Source: a virus. From it: a DNA stretch of 34,228 nucleotides. Of this stretch, positions 1 through 7,245 are shown in pieces; the stretch's first letter is position 1; each line of letters begins with the position of its first letter. Below the pieces are notes generated by a model. That model ran no database searches. It was not told the DNA's origin and saw nothing but the letters and a program-made list of their open reading frames with translations. The position numbers and the translations under genes were made by a program. The stretch lies in the IMG/VR virus record IMGVR_UViG_3300017957_001772, positions 1-34,228 of that record; one strand, given 5' to 3'.

Positions 1-63
1 AAATGGTATCGTCAAGTGACAAACAGAGCAGAGCGCCTCATGTCACGGATGGAAGAAGTTTAA
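1..63 (+). CDS. C-terminal end of an upstream gene (partial)
   Basis: An open frame enters from the left edge and ends in TAA at 61-63, giving the last 20 residues (KWYRQVTNRAERLMSRMEEV). It is charged and helical-looking. In T4-like phages the prohead core genes often follow the portal gene (gp20), so a portal C-terminus is possible, but 20 residues cannot show it. Confidence 0.6.
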   Translation, partial: KWYRQVTNRAERLMSRMEEV

Positions 64-69
64 TAAATA
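62..69 (+). promoter_or_regulatory. Candidate T4-type late promoter (-10 element)
   Basis: AATAAATA overlaps the stop codon of the upstream gene and matches the T4 late octamer TATAAATA at 7 of 8 bases. Predicted transcription would start near 76, about 20 bases before the prohead-core-like gene at 98. Late expression fits a capsid scaffold gene. AT-rich octamers occur by chance, so this is only a candidate. Confidence 0.4.
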
Positions 70-97
70 AACAAAACAAGCATTTATAGGAATAAAA

Positions 98-961
98 ATG
101 TCATTACATAAAATTATTCAACACGCGATTGACAACAATCCGTTGAAGATGAAAGAAGCCTTTGAAGACGAAATGACTTCACGTCTTCGTGTTGCTTTAG
201 AAGAAGCATACAACGGGATTAATGAAGCAGTCGACACTGATAAAGTGGAAATCGAATATAAAGGTAGTGACAAGCAGCGTGAATCTGATTCAGAAAAATA
301 TGGAATCAAGATTGGCGCCCCGAACAAAGATGGAAAGTCCGCTGTAACTGGTGACCATAAAAAGGTTGCTGACTTTTTAGCAAAACATTATGGTGATGAA
401 GAAGAAGCAAAAAAGAAACACCCAAGGGTTTTCTCTGATGTTGATTCTAAAGATGATGAAGGTGAAAAAACACCTGATTCTGACAAAGCATCACCAGCTG
501 ATGACTCTGGTTCTGATGATTCTGATGATTACGATGGTCCAGACCCAGAGGACATGAAACAAGTTGCAATCCAAGTTGCAGGTGCAGTAAACCTTAAGAA
601 GATAGTGGAAGCTATGAATGAAGAAGGTGAAGTACCTTTAGATGAAATGCTAGGATTTGACCCTGGTGATGAAGACCCAGAATATAAGGGTGGTGATACA
701 GTTGTATATCCTAGTTCATTCGAAAATGAAGACGGATTAAGAGAAATTCAACAAAGATGTGATTACCGAACTAAATTATCAGATTATACTTCGAAACGTA
801 TAAGTGCACATATAAAGACTGGTGGAAACGTTACCAACTGGAGTCCAGATGATGACGATGATAAAAACATTGGTTACGATGTGTTATACTATAACGCTTT
901 ATTAGAAGATATAATTCAACCAGGTGGTTCGGGTTTTACATACAGAGCTAAGTTAATTTAA
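98..961 (+). CDS. Prohead core (scaffold)-like protein, copy 1
   Basis: The 287-residue acidic protein starts after AGGAA. Residues 1-40 are a short helical module (KIIQHAIDNNPLKMKEAFE) resembling the N-termini of T4 gp67/gp68 prohead core proteins. Residues about 50-110 form a second module that is repeated in the next gene (IEYKGSD...YGIKI...VADFLAKHYGDEEEA). A low-complexity acidic Ser/Asp linker follows at about 113-150. The C-terminal part (about 150-287) has no recognised family. Position next to a near-paralog and upstream of lysis genes fits the late virion region. Role as scaffold is inferred from the N-terminal module and composition. Confidence 0.5.
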   Translation: MSLHKIIQHAIDNNPLKMKEAFEDEMTSRLRVALEEAYNGINEAVDTDKVEIEYKGSDKQRESDSEKYGIKIGAPNKDGKSAVTGDHKKVADFLAKHYGDEEEAKKKHPRVFSDVDSKDDEGEKTPDSDKASPADDSGSDDSDDYDGPDPEDMKQVAIQVAGAVNLKKIVEAMNEEGEVPLDEMLGFDPGDEDPEYKGGDTVVYPSSFENEDGLREIQQRCDYRTKLSDYTSKRISAHIKTGGNVTNWSPDDDDDKNIGYDVLYYNALLEDIIQPGGSGFTYRAKLI

Positions 962-975
962 ATAGGAGAATAGTA

Positions 976-1503
976 ATGTCTATTGAAAAAATAATTGCGG
1001 AAGCAATTGATAACAATCCTCTTAAAATGAAAGAGGCTTTTGAAGAGGAAATGAATTCTAGAATTCGCGCTTCTTTAGAAGAAAAGTACAAAGAAATGAC
1101 TGAAGGCAAAGTCAAAGAAGACGAAGACGAAGATGAGGAAGACGAGGACGAGGACGAATCTGACGAAGAGGAAGATGAGGACGAAGACGAGTCTGACGAA
1201 GAAGAGTCTAAAGCTAAAAAAAAAGTTAGCGAGCACACAATAACGATTGATTGGTCTCACGTGTTAAGTGAAGAAGTAATCGATATCGACTATATTGGTG
1301 ATGACAAACATAAAGCTGACGCCGAAAAGAAATATAGAATTAAAATTAAGAAGACCGGTGACGACACTGCCGATGTATCTGGTGATGCAAAAGACTTATG
1401 GAAGTTTGCTGTAAATCATTATCATAATGATGAAGAAGAAGCAGCTGATATACATCCTAAGTTAGCAAAGGCTGCAGGATACGAAGTCAAGGACGAAGAA
1501 TAA
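976..1503 (+). CDS. Prohead core-like protein, copy 2, highly acidic
   Basis: This 175-residue protein starts after AGGAGAATAGT. Residues 1-35 repeat the module of the preceding gene almost exactly (AIDNNPLKMKEAFEEEMNSR). A run of nearly pure Asp/Glu/Ser follows at about 45-80, built partly from a 33-base tandem repeat. Residues about 95-170 repeat the second module of copy 1 (IDYIGDDKHKADAEKKYRIK, then HYHNDEEEAADIHPK). Extreme acidity is typical of T4 gp67 and other core proteins that are cleaved and lost during head maturation. The two genes are only 14 bases apart, so a local duplication is likely. The precise T4 counterpart cannot be assigned. Confidence 0.5.
   Translation: MSIEKIIAEAIDNNPLKMKEAFEEEMNSRIRASLEEKYKEMTEGKVKEDEDEDEEDEDEDESDEEEDEDEDESDEEESKAKKKVSEHTITIDWSHVLSEEVIDIDYIGDDKHKADAEKKYRIKIKKTGDDTADVSGDAKDLWKFAVNHYHNDEEEAADIHPKLAKAAGYEVKDEE
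1144..1209 (+). repeat. Two 33-base imperfect tandem repeats coding acidic linker
   Basis: Units 1144-1176 and 1177-1209 each encode a version of EDEDESDEEED with synonymous GAA/GAG changes. Copy number could vary by slippage without frameshift. On the opposite strand this produces a spurious serine-rich open frame. Confidence 0.75.
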
Positions 1504-1506
1504 TCT

Positions 1507-1890
1507 GTGTTTAACCAGATATTTTTAACATTGATACTCGTACTTGGTGGTACGAGTTATTGGCTTTTTAATGAGAACCAGACATTAAAAGAAAATAATG
1601 TCAAACTTGAAAGTGCGATTGAAGAGCAAGCTGCTGCATTCAACGCAATGAAAGAATCTTATGAGAAACAAGGTCAAGCTCTTAATGACCTATCTCGTAG
1701 GACTGCCGAAATAGAGGCAGAAAAAGACCGTTATCTCGATATTTTCAGAAGACATAATCTCGACAAGCTCGCGCTGATGAAGCCGGGCTTGATTGAGACT
1801 CGAGTGAATAACGAAACCAAAGCAGTATTTGAGGAGATTGAAAATGACAGTAAAGCTATTAGCGAGCTCTCTGGCACTCCTTCTAATTAG
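1507..1890 (+). CDS. i-spanin-like (Rz-type) membrane protein
   Basis: The 127-residue protein starts at GTG three bases after the previous stop. One transmembrane helix lies at about residues 4-21 (IFLTLILVLGGTSYWLF), followed by a long coiled coil (about 22-85) and a tail with FRRHNLDKLALMKPGLIE, which resembles a tail common in T4-like marine phages. One N-terminal inner-membrane anchor plus a periplasmic coiled coil is the i-spanin layout. The next gene encodes a lipoprotein and overlaps it, the Rz/Rz1 arrangement. Together they would join inner and outer membranes in the last step of lysis of a Gram-negative host. Confidence 0.7.
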   Translation: MFNQIFLTLILVLGGTSYWLFNENQTLKENNVKLESAIEEQAAAFNAMKESYEKQGQALNDLSRRTAEIEAEKDRYLDIFRRHNLDKLALMKPGLIETRVNNETKAVFEEIENDSKAISELSGTPSN

Positions 1891-2380
1891 TGGTTGTTCT
1901 ACATTAGGCGGTTTCTTTACTAAAGAAGTCGAGATAGTTAGTAAACCAGTTCAAATTCAAATCATTCAACCAACATTACCAAGACCTATAGAACTCGAAG
2001 AGCCTAAATGGTACGTAGTTTCTGAGGCGGTAATTGTTAATCCATGTAAGAGGTCGATTCCTTTCGACCCACCTCGATTTAATGATGAAGGTGTAGAGAC
2101 ATTAAAACGTCCCAAAGAATGTTCTTTAGAAGATAGAGAAAACCCAGATTGGCCAGTCGGTTACACTTATTTTGATAAATTCATAGATGACATCAAAGCG
2201 GCAAATGGAGGAGACACCCTCTTCGTTGCAACGACTATAAAGGATTATGAACTAATGAGTGGAAACATGCAAGAGCTTCGTAGGTACATACGTGAACTCG
2301 GAGAGGTGGTCGTGTACTACCGCAATGTAACCATAAATGATGAACAAGCAGTCGGCGCTGAGTTTCAGAAAAAAGATTAA
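1844..2380 (+). CDS. o-spanin-like (Rz1-type) outer-membrane lipoprotein
   Basis: ATG at 1844 is chosen over TTG at 1829 because GAGGAG (1831-1836) is well spaced for it. The 178-residue product begins with a lipoprotein signal, MTVKLLASSLALLLISGC, with lipobox LISGC and lipidated Cys18. A Pro-rich stretch (about 30-55: QPTLPRPIELEEPKWYVVSE) and a C-terminal part (NMQELRRYIRELGEVVVYY) match a layout seen in T4-like marine phages. It is longer than classical Rz1. It overlaps the i-spanin gene by 47 bases in another frame, supporting a two-component spanin pair. Confidence 0.7.
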   Translation: MTVKLLASSLALLLISGCSTLGGFFTKEVEIVSKPVQIQIIQPTLPRPIELEEPKWYVVSEAVIVNPCKRSIPFDPPRFNDEGVETLKRPKECSLEDRENPDWPVGYTYFDKFIDDIKAANGGDTLFVATTIKDYELMSGNMQELRRYIRELGEVVVYYRNVTINDEQAVGAEFQKKD

Positions 2381-2418
2381 TTAATTTCTCTCCAATGTTG
2401 ACAGTAGGAAATCCTGTG

Positions 2419-2430
2419 GATAAATACTAT
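2419..2430 (+). promoter_or_regulatory. Candidate T4-type late promoter GATAAATACTAT
   Basis: The octamer GATAAATA matches TATAAATA at 7 of 8, and the following CTAT extends the match to known T4 late promoters. The same 12-mer recurs at 13896-13907, in front of the IscU gene. It lies in the 97-base gap before the gene at 2478, with predicted transcription starting near 2433. A sigma70-like TTGACA lies at 2398-2403, but no good -10 pairs with it. Confidence 0.5.
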
Positions 2431-2477
2431 TGTAAATCATGCGCTAGTTGTTTAATTAACTTATAAAACTTGGAGGC

Positions 2478-3017
2478 ATGGTGTCAGACGATACTGTAAA
2501 CCACATCAAAACAGATATAGCCCTCATAAAAAATGACCTCAAACAAATCGAAAGATTTTTTGATAAAGTTGATGGAGTTATAGACGAGATTTCAGACTTG
2601 TCGAAAGGCATGGCTGTGCAACAACAAATCATAGAAAGATTTGACCAGAAACTCGATTACCTAGAAGAAAAGATAGATACTCAAGCTCGTATTAACGTTG
2701 AAGCTCGATTTGCGCTGAAAGAAGAACTAGATGACCATAAACAGAATTTTAAAACAGATATGGTAAGAGCAATGGAAGACGCAAGAAATAAACACGCAGA
2801 AGTAAATGAACGTAGTCGTGAATGGCATGAAGATAGACATAGAGAAACAATACGACTCATCGAAAATATTGCAAAAGATTTAAACGAAAAAGTTGACGGA
2901 CAAGAAGAAAGAATAAGAAATATTGAGAACTTAAAATGGTGGTTGATAGGTGCTATAGCAGTTATCACTTTCATAGTGCAATTCTTAGACGTATCAATGT
3001 TTCATCTAAACAGTTGA
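2478..3017 (+). CDS. Coiled-coil protein with C-terminal membrane anchor
   Basis: This 179-residue protein starts at ATG after TGGAGG. Residues about 5-155 are almost entirely charged heptad-like helix; residues about 158-174 (WWLIGAIAVITFIVQFL) are one transmembrane segment. The layout, coiled coil then a single C-terminal helix, resembles the XhlA/DUF1515 type of phage-associated membrane protein. It follows the spanins and may be a late gene under the candidate promoter at 2419. A part in lysis (holin or accessory) is possible but unproven; a virion or membrane-anchoring role is equally open. Confidence 0.55.
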   Translation: MVSDDTVNHIKTDIALIKNDLKQIERFFDKVDGVIDEISDLSKGMAVQQQIIERFDQKLDYLEEKIDTQARINVEARFALKEELDDHKQNFKTDMVRAMEDARNKHAEVNERSREWHEDRHRETIRLIENIAKDLNEKVDGQEERIRNIENLKWWLIGAIAVITFIVQFLDVSMFHLNS

Positions 3018-3042
3018 CAATTCAATAAAACTAGTATATAAT
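3014..3042 (+). promoter_or_regulatory. Sigma70-type promoter, family member 1
   Basis: TTGACA (3014-3019), a 17-base spacer and TATAAT (3037-3042) are perfect consensus. The 11-mer AACAGTTGACA is present. Predicted start is near 3049, only about 4 bases before the ATG of the HAD gene at 3053. The -35 element overlaps the stop codon of the preceding gene. Confidence 0.85.
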
Positions 3043-3052
3043 AGTACATGAT

Positions 3053-3679
3053 ATGAAAAGATTCGAAGAATATTTGATAGAGAAAAGAGGTTCGAAAGGA
3101 TTGACAATCTTTGACGTCGATGATACGATGTTTGTATCTAAAGCTCGTGTACGTGTTCTTAATAAGAAAACCAAACAGGTTAAATCTCTTACTCCTAAAG
3201 AATATAACGATTATAAATTAAAGTCTGGTGAGGAATGGGACTACGGTGAATTTAAATCGTCAAAAATATTCTATCAAACCGCAACACCTATCGGAAAAAT
3301 AATCCAAAAAGCAAAAGCTATCATAAAGAATGCCACGAAAACTGGTAGTAGAGTTATTATTGTTACAGCACGTGCTGACATGGACGATAAGAATCTCTTT
3401 ATGAAAACGTTTGAAGCTCACGGAATACCTTTAGGAAATCGTAGAGAAGGTGTATATGTTGAGCGTGCTGGTAATCTTGGTGGAAGAAACGCTGCTGAAA
3501 ATAAGAAAGTGGTGTTTCGAAAGTATCTAAAGACAGGAGAGTATGGAAGAATACGTCTGTTTGATGACCATTTAGATAACTTAAAAGCTCTTCTAAGCCT
3601 TAAGAAAGAATTTCCTGAAGTCGAATATTTCGCATATCTAGTAGACCCTAAAACGGGTAGAGTCAAAACCGTAAAATAA
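3053..3679 (+). CDS. HAD-superfamily phosphatase-like protein
   Basis: The 208-residue protein has the HAD nucleophile motif FDVDDT at about residues 20-25 (Asp21 and Asp23), motif II in VIIVTAR (about 102-108) and an acidic motif near IRLFDDHLDN (about 172-181). This is the catalytic set of Mg-dependent phosphohydrolases such as the phosphatase half of polynucleotide kinase. The substrate is unknown. No Shine-Dalgarno precedes the ATG, and the promoter at 3014 predicts a leader of only about 4 bases. A second HAD-like gene at 22824 shows the same arrangement. Confidence 0.7.
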   Translation: MKRFEEYLIEKRGSKGLTIFDVDDTMFVSKARVRVLNKKTKQVKSLTPKEYNDYKLKSGEEWDYGEFKSSKIFYQTATPIGKIIQKAKAIIKNATKTGSRVIIVTARADMDDKNLFMKTFEAHGIPLGNRREGVYVERAGNLGGRNAAENKKVVFRKYLKTGEYGRIRLFDDHLDNLKALLSLKKEFPEVEYFAYLVDPKTGRVKTVK

Positions 3680-3682
3680 CGG

Positions 3683-3711
3683 TTGACATTTCAGTATCCT
3701 TGTGGTATAAT
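3683..3711 (+). promoter_or_regulatory. Sigma70-type promoter before primase
   Basis: TTGACA (3683-3688), 17-base spacer and extended -10 TGGTATAAT (hexamer 3706-3711). It differs from the other family members in having GG rather than CAG before the TTGACA. Predicted start is near 3718, giving a leader of about 27 bases with no clear Shine-Dalgarno before the primase ATG at 3745. Confidence 0.85.
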
Positions 3712-3744
3712 ATACCCAACTCATTCCACAGATAGATTTATAAT

Positions 3745-4758
3745 ATGATTGATTTTGTTGATATACAATATGCACAGACATTAGGTGGCCGCCTAGACAG
3801 GTTTCGTATTAGGTCCACTAATCCATATAAGATTAATTTCAGATGTCCACTTTGTGGTGACTCACAAAAATCAAAAACAAAAGCAAGGGGTTGGCTCCTT
3901 GAGAAAGACAATAACTTGTTCTACTATTGTCATAATTGCGGAGCAAGTCAATCCTTTTCCTACTTTCTCAAGACAGTCGACCCTCTTGCGTTCAAAGATT
4001 ACACATCTGAAAAATTTATTAATAAACACAAAAAGAAGGAGATGCCTGTATTAGAGGGAATGAAGTTTGAACAGCCCACTTTTACTAGCAACTCAACACT
4101 AAAAAAGATTAAAAAAGTATCACAATTATCTCATAATCACCCAGTAAAAACCTATATAGATAAGAGGAAGATTCCTTCGAATCATCATTATCGTCTTTAT
4201 TATGCGCCGAAATTTAAGGCATGGATTAATGGTATTATACCAGATAAGTTCTCGAATATAGATAAAGACGAACCTCGATTAGTGATTCCTTTTTTAGATG
4301 AACACAAAAAAATATTTGGTGTATCAGCCAGAGGGTTTGACCCCGATGGTATCAGGTACATCACAATTATGTTTGAAGATAGACCTAAAATCTTCGGATT
4401 AGATAAGGTTGACTTTAAACGACCATACATGGTCACGGAAGGTGCTTTAGACAGCATGTTCCTCAGAAATTCTGTTGCGATGGCAGGAGCGGAAGGAAAT
4501 ACATCTGCGCTCAAACATGCAAAAGAGAATGCGATATTCGTTTTCGATGCGGAACCTCGAAATAAAGAGATTCATAAACGCATGGAAAAAATTATAGAAC
4601 AGGGCTATAAGATTTGTATATGGCCCAACGATGTTCCTGGTAAGGACATCAATGAAATGTTTCTTAATGGTCTTACAAATGTTGAAGATTTTATTATCGA
4701 CAACATCTATAAAGGCTTAGAAGCTAAACTGAAATTCACTGAATGGAGAAAACTTTAA
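3745..4758 (+). CDS. DNA primase, T4 gp61-like
   Basis: The 337-residue protein has a DnaG-type zinc ribbon with Cys34, Cys37, Cys62 and Cys65 (RCPLCGDS ... YYCHNCGAS) and a central Toprim-like segment with VTEGALDSMFL at about 230-240 and IFVFDAE further on (about 265). These are the features of phage T4-type primases, which lay down short RNA primers for lagging-strand synthesis with the gp41 helicase; no helicase is in this window. Length is close to T4 gp61. The stop overlaps the start of thyX (TAATG), so the two are probably co-translated. Confidence 0.85.
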   Translation: MIDFVDIQYAQTLGGRLDRFRIRSTNPYKINFRCPLCGDSQKSKTKARGWLLEKDNNLFYYCHNCGASQSFSYFLKTVDPLAFKDYTSEKFINKHKKKEMPVLEGMKFEQPTFTSNSTLKKIKKVSQLSHNHPVKTYIDKRKIPSNHHYRLYYAPKFKAWINGIIPDKFSNIDKDEPRLVIPFLDEHKKIFGVSARGFDPDGIRYITIMFEDRPKIFGLDKVDFKRPYMVTEGALDSMFLRNSVAMAGAEGNTSALKHAKENAIFVFDAEPRNKEIHKRMEKIIEQGYKICIWPNDVPGKDINEMFLNGLTNVEDFIIDNIYKGLEAKLKFTEWRKL

Positions 4759-5438
4759 TGCATGCTAAATTGGTTAGTTATTCGCAACCCTCAGAAGAGG
4801 TCCTCAAAGAAGGATTACATAATGTACAAGACTTAATCGCGTTTTGTGCTAGAGTATCAAATCCCTCAAATCAGCTTAACACTGAAACAAGTGAAAAGCT
4901 TCTTAACTACTTAGCTAAACACAAACATTGGTCACCTTTCGAGATGACTAGTGCTTGTATCGAAGTCGAAACAACAAGAGACATCGCACGTCAATTATTA
5001 CGTCATAGGTCTTTTTCGTTTCAAGAATTTAGTCAAAGATATGCAGACCCTACAGAAGATTTAGAATTCGTAACGAGGGATGCAAGACTACAGGATAAAA
5101 CCAACAGACAAAATAGTATAGATATAGATTCGAATGATGAAACACACAGACGAATCAATGAGAATTTTCGAATGAAACAAAAGGCTTTTATCCGACAATC
5201 AAAAGAATTATATAATTGGGCAATTGAACAAGGTATTGCAAAAGAACAAGCACGTGCAGTACTACCAGAAGGTCTCACAGTTTCGAGATTATATGTAAAC
5301 GGAACATTACGTTCTTGGATACATTTCATCGAATTACGAAGTGGGAATGGAACTCAAAAAGAACATATCGAATTGGCAAGGGAAATCGCTTGTGTAATTA
5401 CAAGAATCTTTCCTATGGCCGCTAATTACGTACACTAA
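4758..5438 (+). CDS. thyX: Flavin-dependent thymidylate synthase ThyX
   Basis: The protein carries the ThyX signature RHRX7S, read as RHRSFSFQEFS at residues 82-92, followed by QRYADPT. ThyX methylates dUMP to dTMP using methylene-tetrahydrofolate, FAD and NADPH, feeding phage DNA synthesis. ATG 4758 (226 residues) is chosen because GGAGA at 4746-4750 is well placed and the start overlaps the primase stop; an in-frame ATG at 4743 would add five residues. It stands immediately before the ribonucleotide reductase genes, making a deoxynucleotide supply block. Confidence 0.95.
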   Translation: MHAKLVSYSQPSEEVLKEGLHNVQDLIAFCARVSNPSNQLNTETSEKLLNYLAKHKHWSPFEMTSACIEVETTRDIARQLLRHRSFSFQEFSQRYADPTEDLEFVTRDARLQDKTNRQNSIDIDSNDETHRRINENFRMKQKAFIRQSKELYNWAIEQGIAKEQARAVLPEGLTVSRLYVNGTLRSWIHFIELRSGNGTQKEHIELAREIACVITRIFPMAANYVH

Positions 5439-5450
5439 CAGGAGAAACAA

Positions 5451-7241
5451 ATGCAACATTTGGGCATAGAAATCGACAGTAAAAGAGATAAGATTCTCTC
5501 TGAACAGTCTTTTAAATTACTAAAAGACTATTATTGTAGGGAGGACGAGAAATCTCCTCAGATGGCATATGCACGAGCAGCTGTCGCTTTTTGTGGTGGT
5601 AATCTAAAACTCGCACAGAGAATATATGATTACGTTTCTAAAGGTTGGTTTATGTATGCAAGTCCTGTTCTTTCGAATGCACCAATCAAGGGAGAAGAGG
5701 TTAAAGCATTACCTATTAGTTGTTTCCTTACTTATGTACCAGATACATTAGATGGTCTTATAGACCACACAGCAGAACTTCGTTGGTTGTCTGTAAAAGG
5801 TGGAGGTGTTGGTGGACATTGGAACGACATTCGTGCTGTTTCAAAGAAAGCACCAGGTCCTATGCCTTTCCTTCATACAGTTGATGCTGACATGGTTGCA
5901 TATAGACAGGGACGTACACGTAAGGGTTCGTACGCGGCATACATGGATGTTGACCACCCAGATATCGTTGAGTTTATTAATATGCGTATTCCAACTGGTG
6001 ATGTGAATCGAAAGAATTTAAACTTACACCATGCAGTTAATATTACAGACAAGTTTATGGAAGCAGTTGAAGCAGGTGCTGAATGGGAATTATTAGACCC
6101 TAATGATAAATCAGTACGTGATACTATGCCAGCACGTAAACTTTGGGAACATATTTTAGAAACAAGATATAGAACAGGTGAACCTTACTTAAACTTTATT
6201 GATACTGCAAACCGTGCTTTACCTGACGCACAGAAAGCAATGGGTTTAAAAATTAAGGGGTCTAATCTGTGTAATGAGATTCACCTTGTGACCAACGAAG
6301 AACGCACAGCAGTTTGTTGTTTATCATCAGTTAATCTTGAAAAGTTTGATGAATGGGTAAGTACACCTATGGTAAAAGACTTAACTGTATTTTTAGATAA
6401 TGTTCTTCAATTCTTTATTGACAATGCTGGTGATGAAATTAGTAAAGCAAGATATTCCGCTCAACAAGAAAGGTCATTAGGTTTAGGTGCGATGGGTTTC
6501 CATTCGTATCTACAAAAACATTCAGTACCATTTGATTGCGAGTACGCATCAGGATTGAATGAAAGAATCTTTAAACACATTAAAGATGAAGCATTAGCAG
6601 CAACATTAGAAATGGGTAAACGTCGAGGTGAGGCTCCAGATATGAAAGGTACTGGAAGACGTAATGCACATATGTTAGCTATTGCTCCAAACGCAAACTC
6701 TTCTATGATTGTAAATACATCTCCAAGTATTGAACCTTGGAAAGCAAATGCATTTACTTCTCGTACAAGAGTAGGTTCTCACCTAAATAAAAATCCATAC
6801 CTCGAAGCCGAGCTTGAAAAGATTGGAAAGAATAACGAAGAGGTTTGGTCTTCAATTATTACAAACGGTGGTAGTGTACAACATCTTGATTTTTTACATG
6901 ACCACGTGAAAGAAGTATTTTTAACAGCAATTGAATTAAATCAATTAGCACTTATCAGATTAGCAGGTGAAAGACAAAAGTACCTATGTCAAGGTCAATC
7001 ACTAAACATCTTCTTCCCTGCAGGGTGTGATAAGAAAACTTTACATCAAGTCCACTATCAAGCGTGGAAACAAGGATGTAAAGGATTATATTATTTAAGA
7101 ACAGAAACATCTAACAGAGCAGAGAATGTAGCACAGAAAATTGAAAGAGAAAAGTTAGATGATATTATTAACCCAGACGCAGTAAAATTCAACAACGGTT
7201 CAGAGGAGAGTCAAGATGAGTGCGTTGCTTGTCAAGGATAG
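5451..7241 (+). CDS. nrdA: Ribonucleotide reductase class I large subunit NrdA
   Basis: The 596-residue protein has the catalytic set of class I alpha subunits: Cys91 in PISCFL, Asn272/Cys274/Glu276 in SNLCNEI, Cys290 in AVCCLSS, the radical-transfer tyrosine pair in GLYYLRTE, and a C-terminal CVAC redox pair four residues from the end. It converts ribonucleoside to deoxyribonucleoside diphosphates with NrdB. It is about 150 residues shorter than E. coli NrdA; the N-terminal ATP-cone that lets dATP switch the enzyme off appears to be missing, as expected of an enzyme run for phage replication. RBS is AGGAGA. The end lies close to or overlaps the nrdB start. Confidence 0.95.
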   Translation: MQHLGIEIDSKRDKILSEQSFKLLKDYYCREDEKSPQMAYARAAVAFCGGNLKLAQRIYDYVSKGWFMYASPVLSNAPIKGEEVKALPISCFLTYVPDTLDGLIDHTAELRWLSVKGGGVGGHWNDIRAVSKKAPGPMPFLHTVDADMVAYRQGRTRKGSYAAYMDVDHPDIVEFINMRIPTGDVNRKNLNLHHAVNITDKFMEAVEAGAEWELLDPNDKSVRDTMPARKLWEHILETRYRTGEPYLNFIDTANRALPDAQKAMGLKIKGSNLCNEIHLVTNEERTAVCCLSSVNLEKFDEWVSTPMVKDLTVFLDNVLQFFIDNAGDEISKARYSAQQERSLGLGAMGFHSYLQKHSVPFDCEYASGLNERIFKHIKDEALAATLEMGKRRGEAPDMKGTGRRNAHMLAIAPNANSSMIVNTSPSIEPWKANAFTSRTRVGSHLNKNPYLEAELEKIGKNNEEVWSSIITNGGSVQHLDFLHDHVKEVFLTAIELNQLALIRLAGERQKYLCQGQSLNIFFPAGCDKKTLHQVHYQAWKQGCKGLYYLRTETSNRAENVAQKIEREKLDDIINPDAVKFNNGSEESQDECVACQG

Positions 7242-7245
7242 AAAA

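Noticed and set aside
948-1238. 96-codon serine-rich open frame on the - strand
   Set aside because: It is the complement of the Asp/Glu repeat in the prohead-core-like gene; poly-Ser results from GAC/GAA repeats read backward.
2398-2426. Sigma70-type promoter at TTGACA 2398
   Set aside because: The hexamer at 17-base distance is TAAATA, a poor -10; the sequence fits a late-promoter octamer better.
2395-2466. 23-codon frame with CKSCASC in the gap before 2478
   Set aside because: No ribosome site, very short, and it overlaps the candidate late promoter; the cysteine pattern is not enough.
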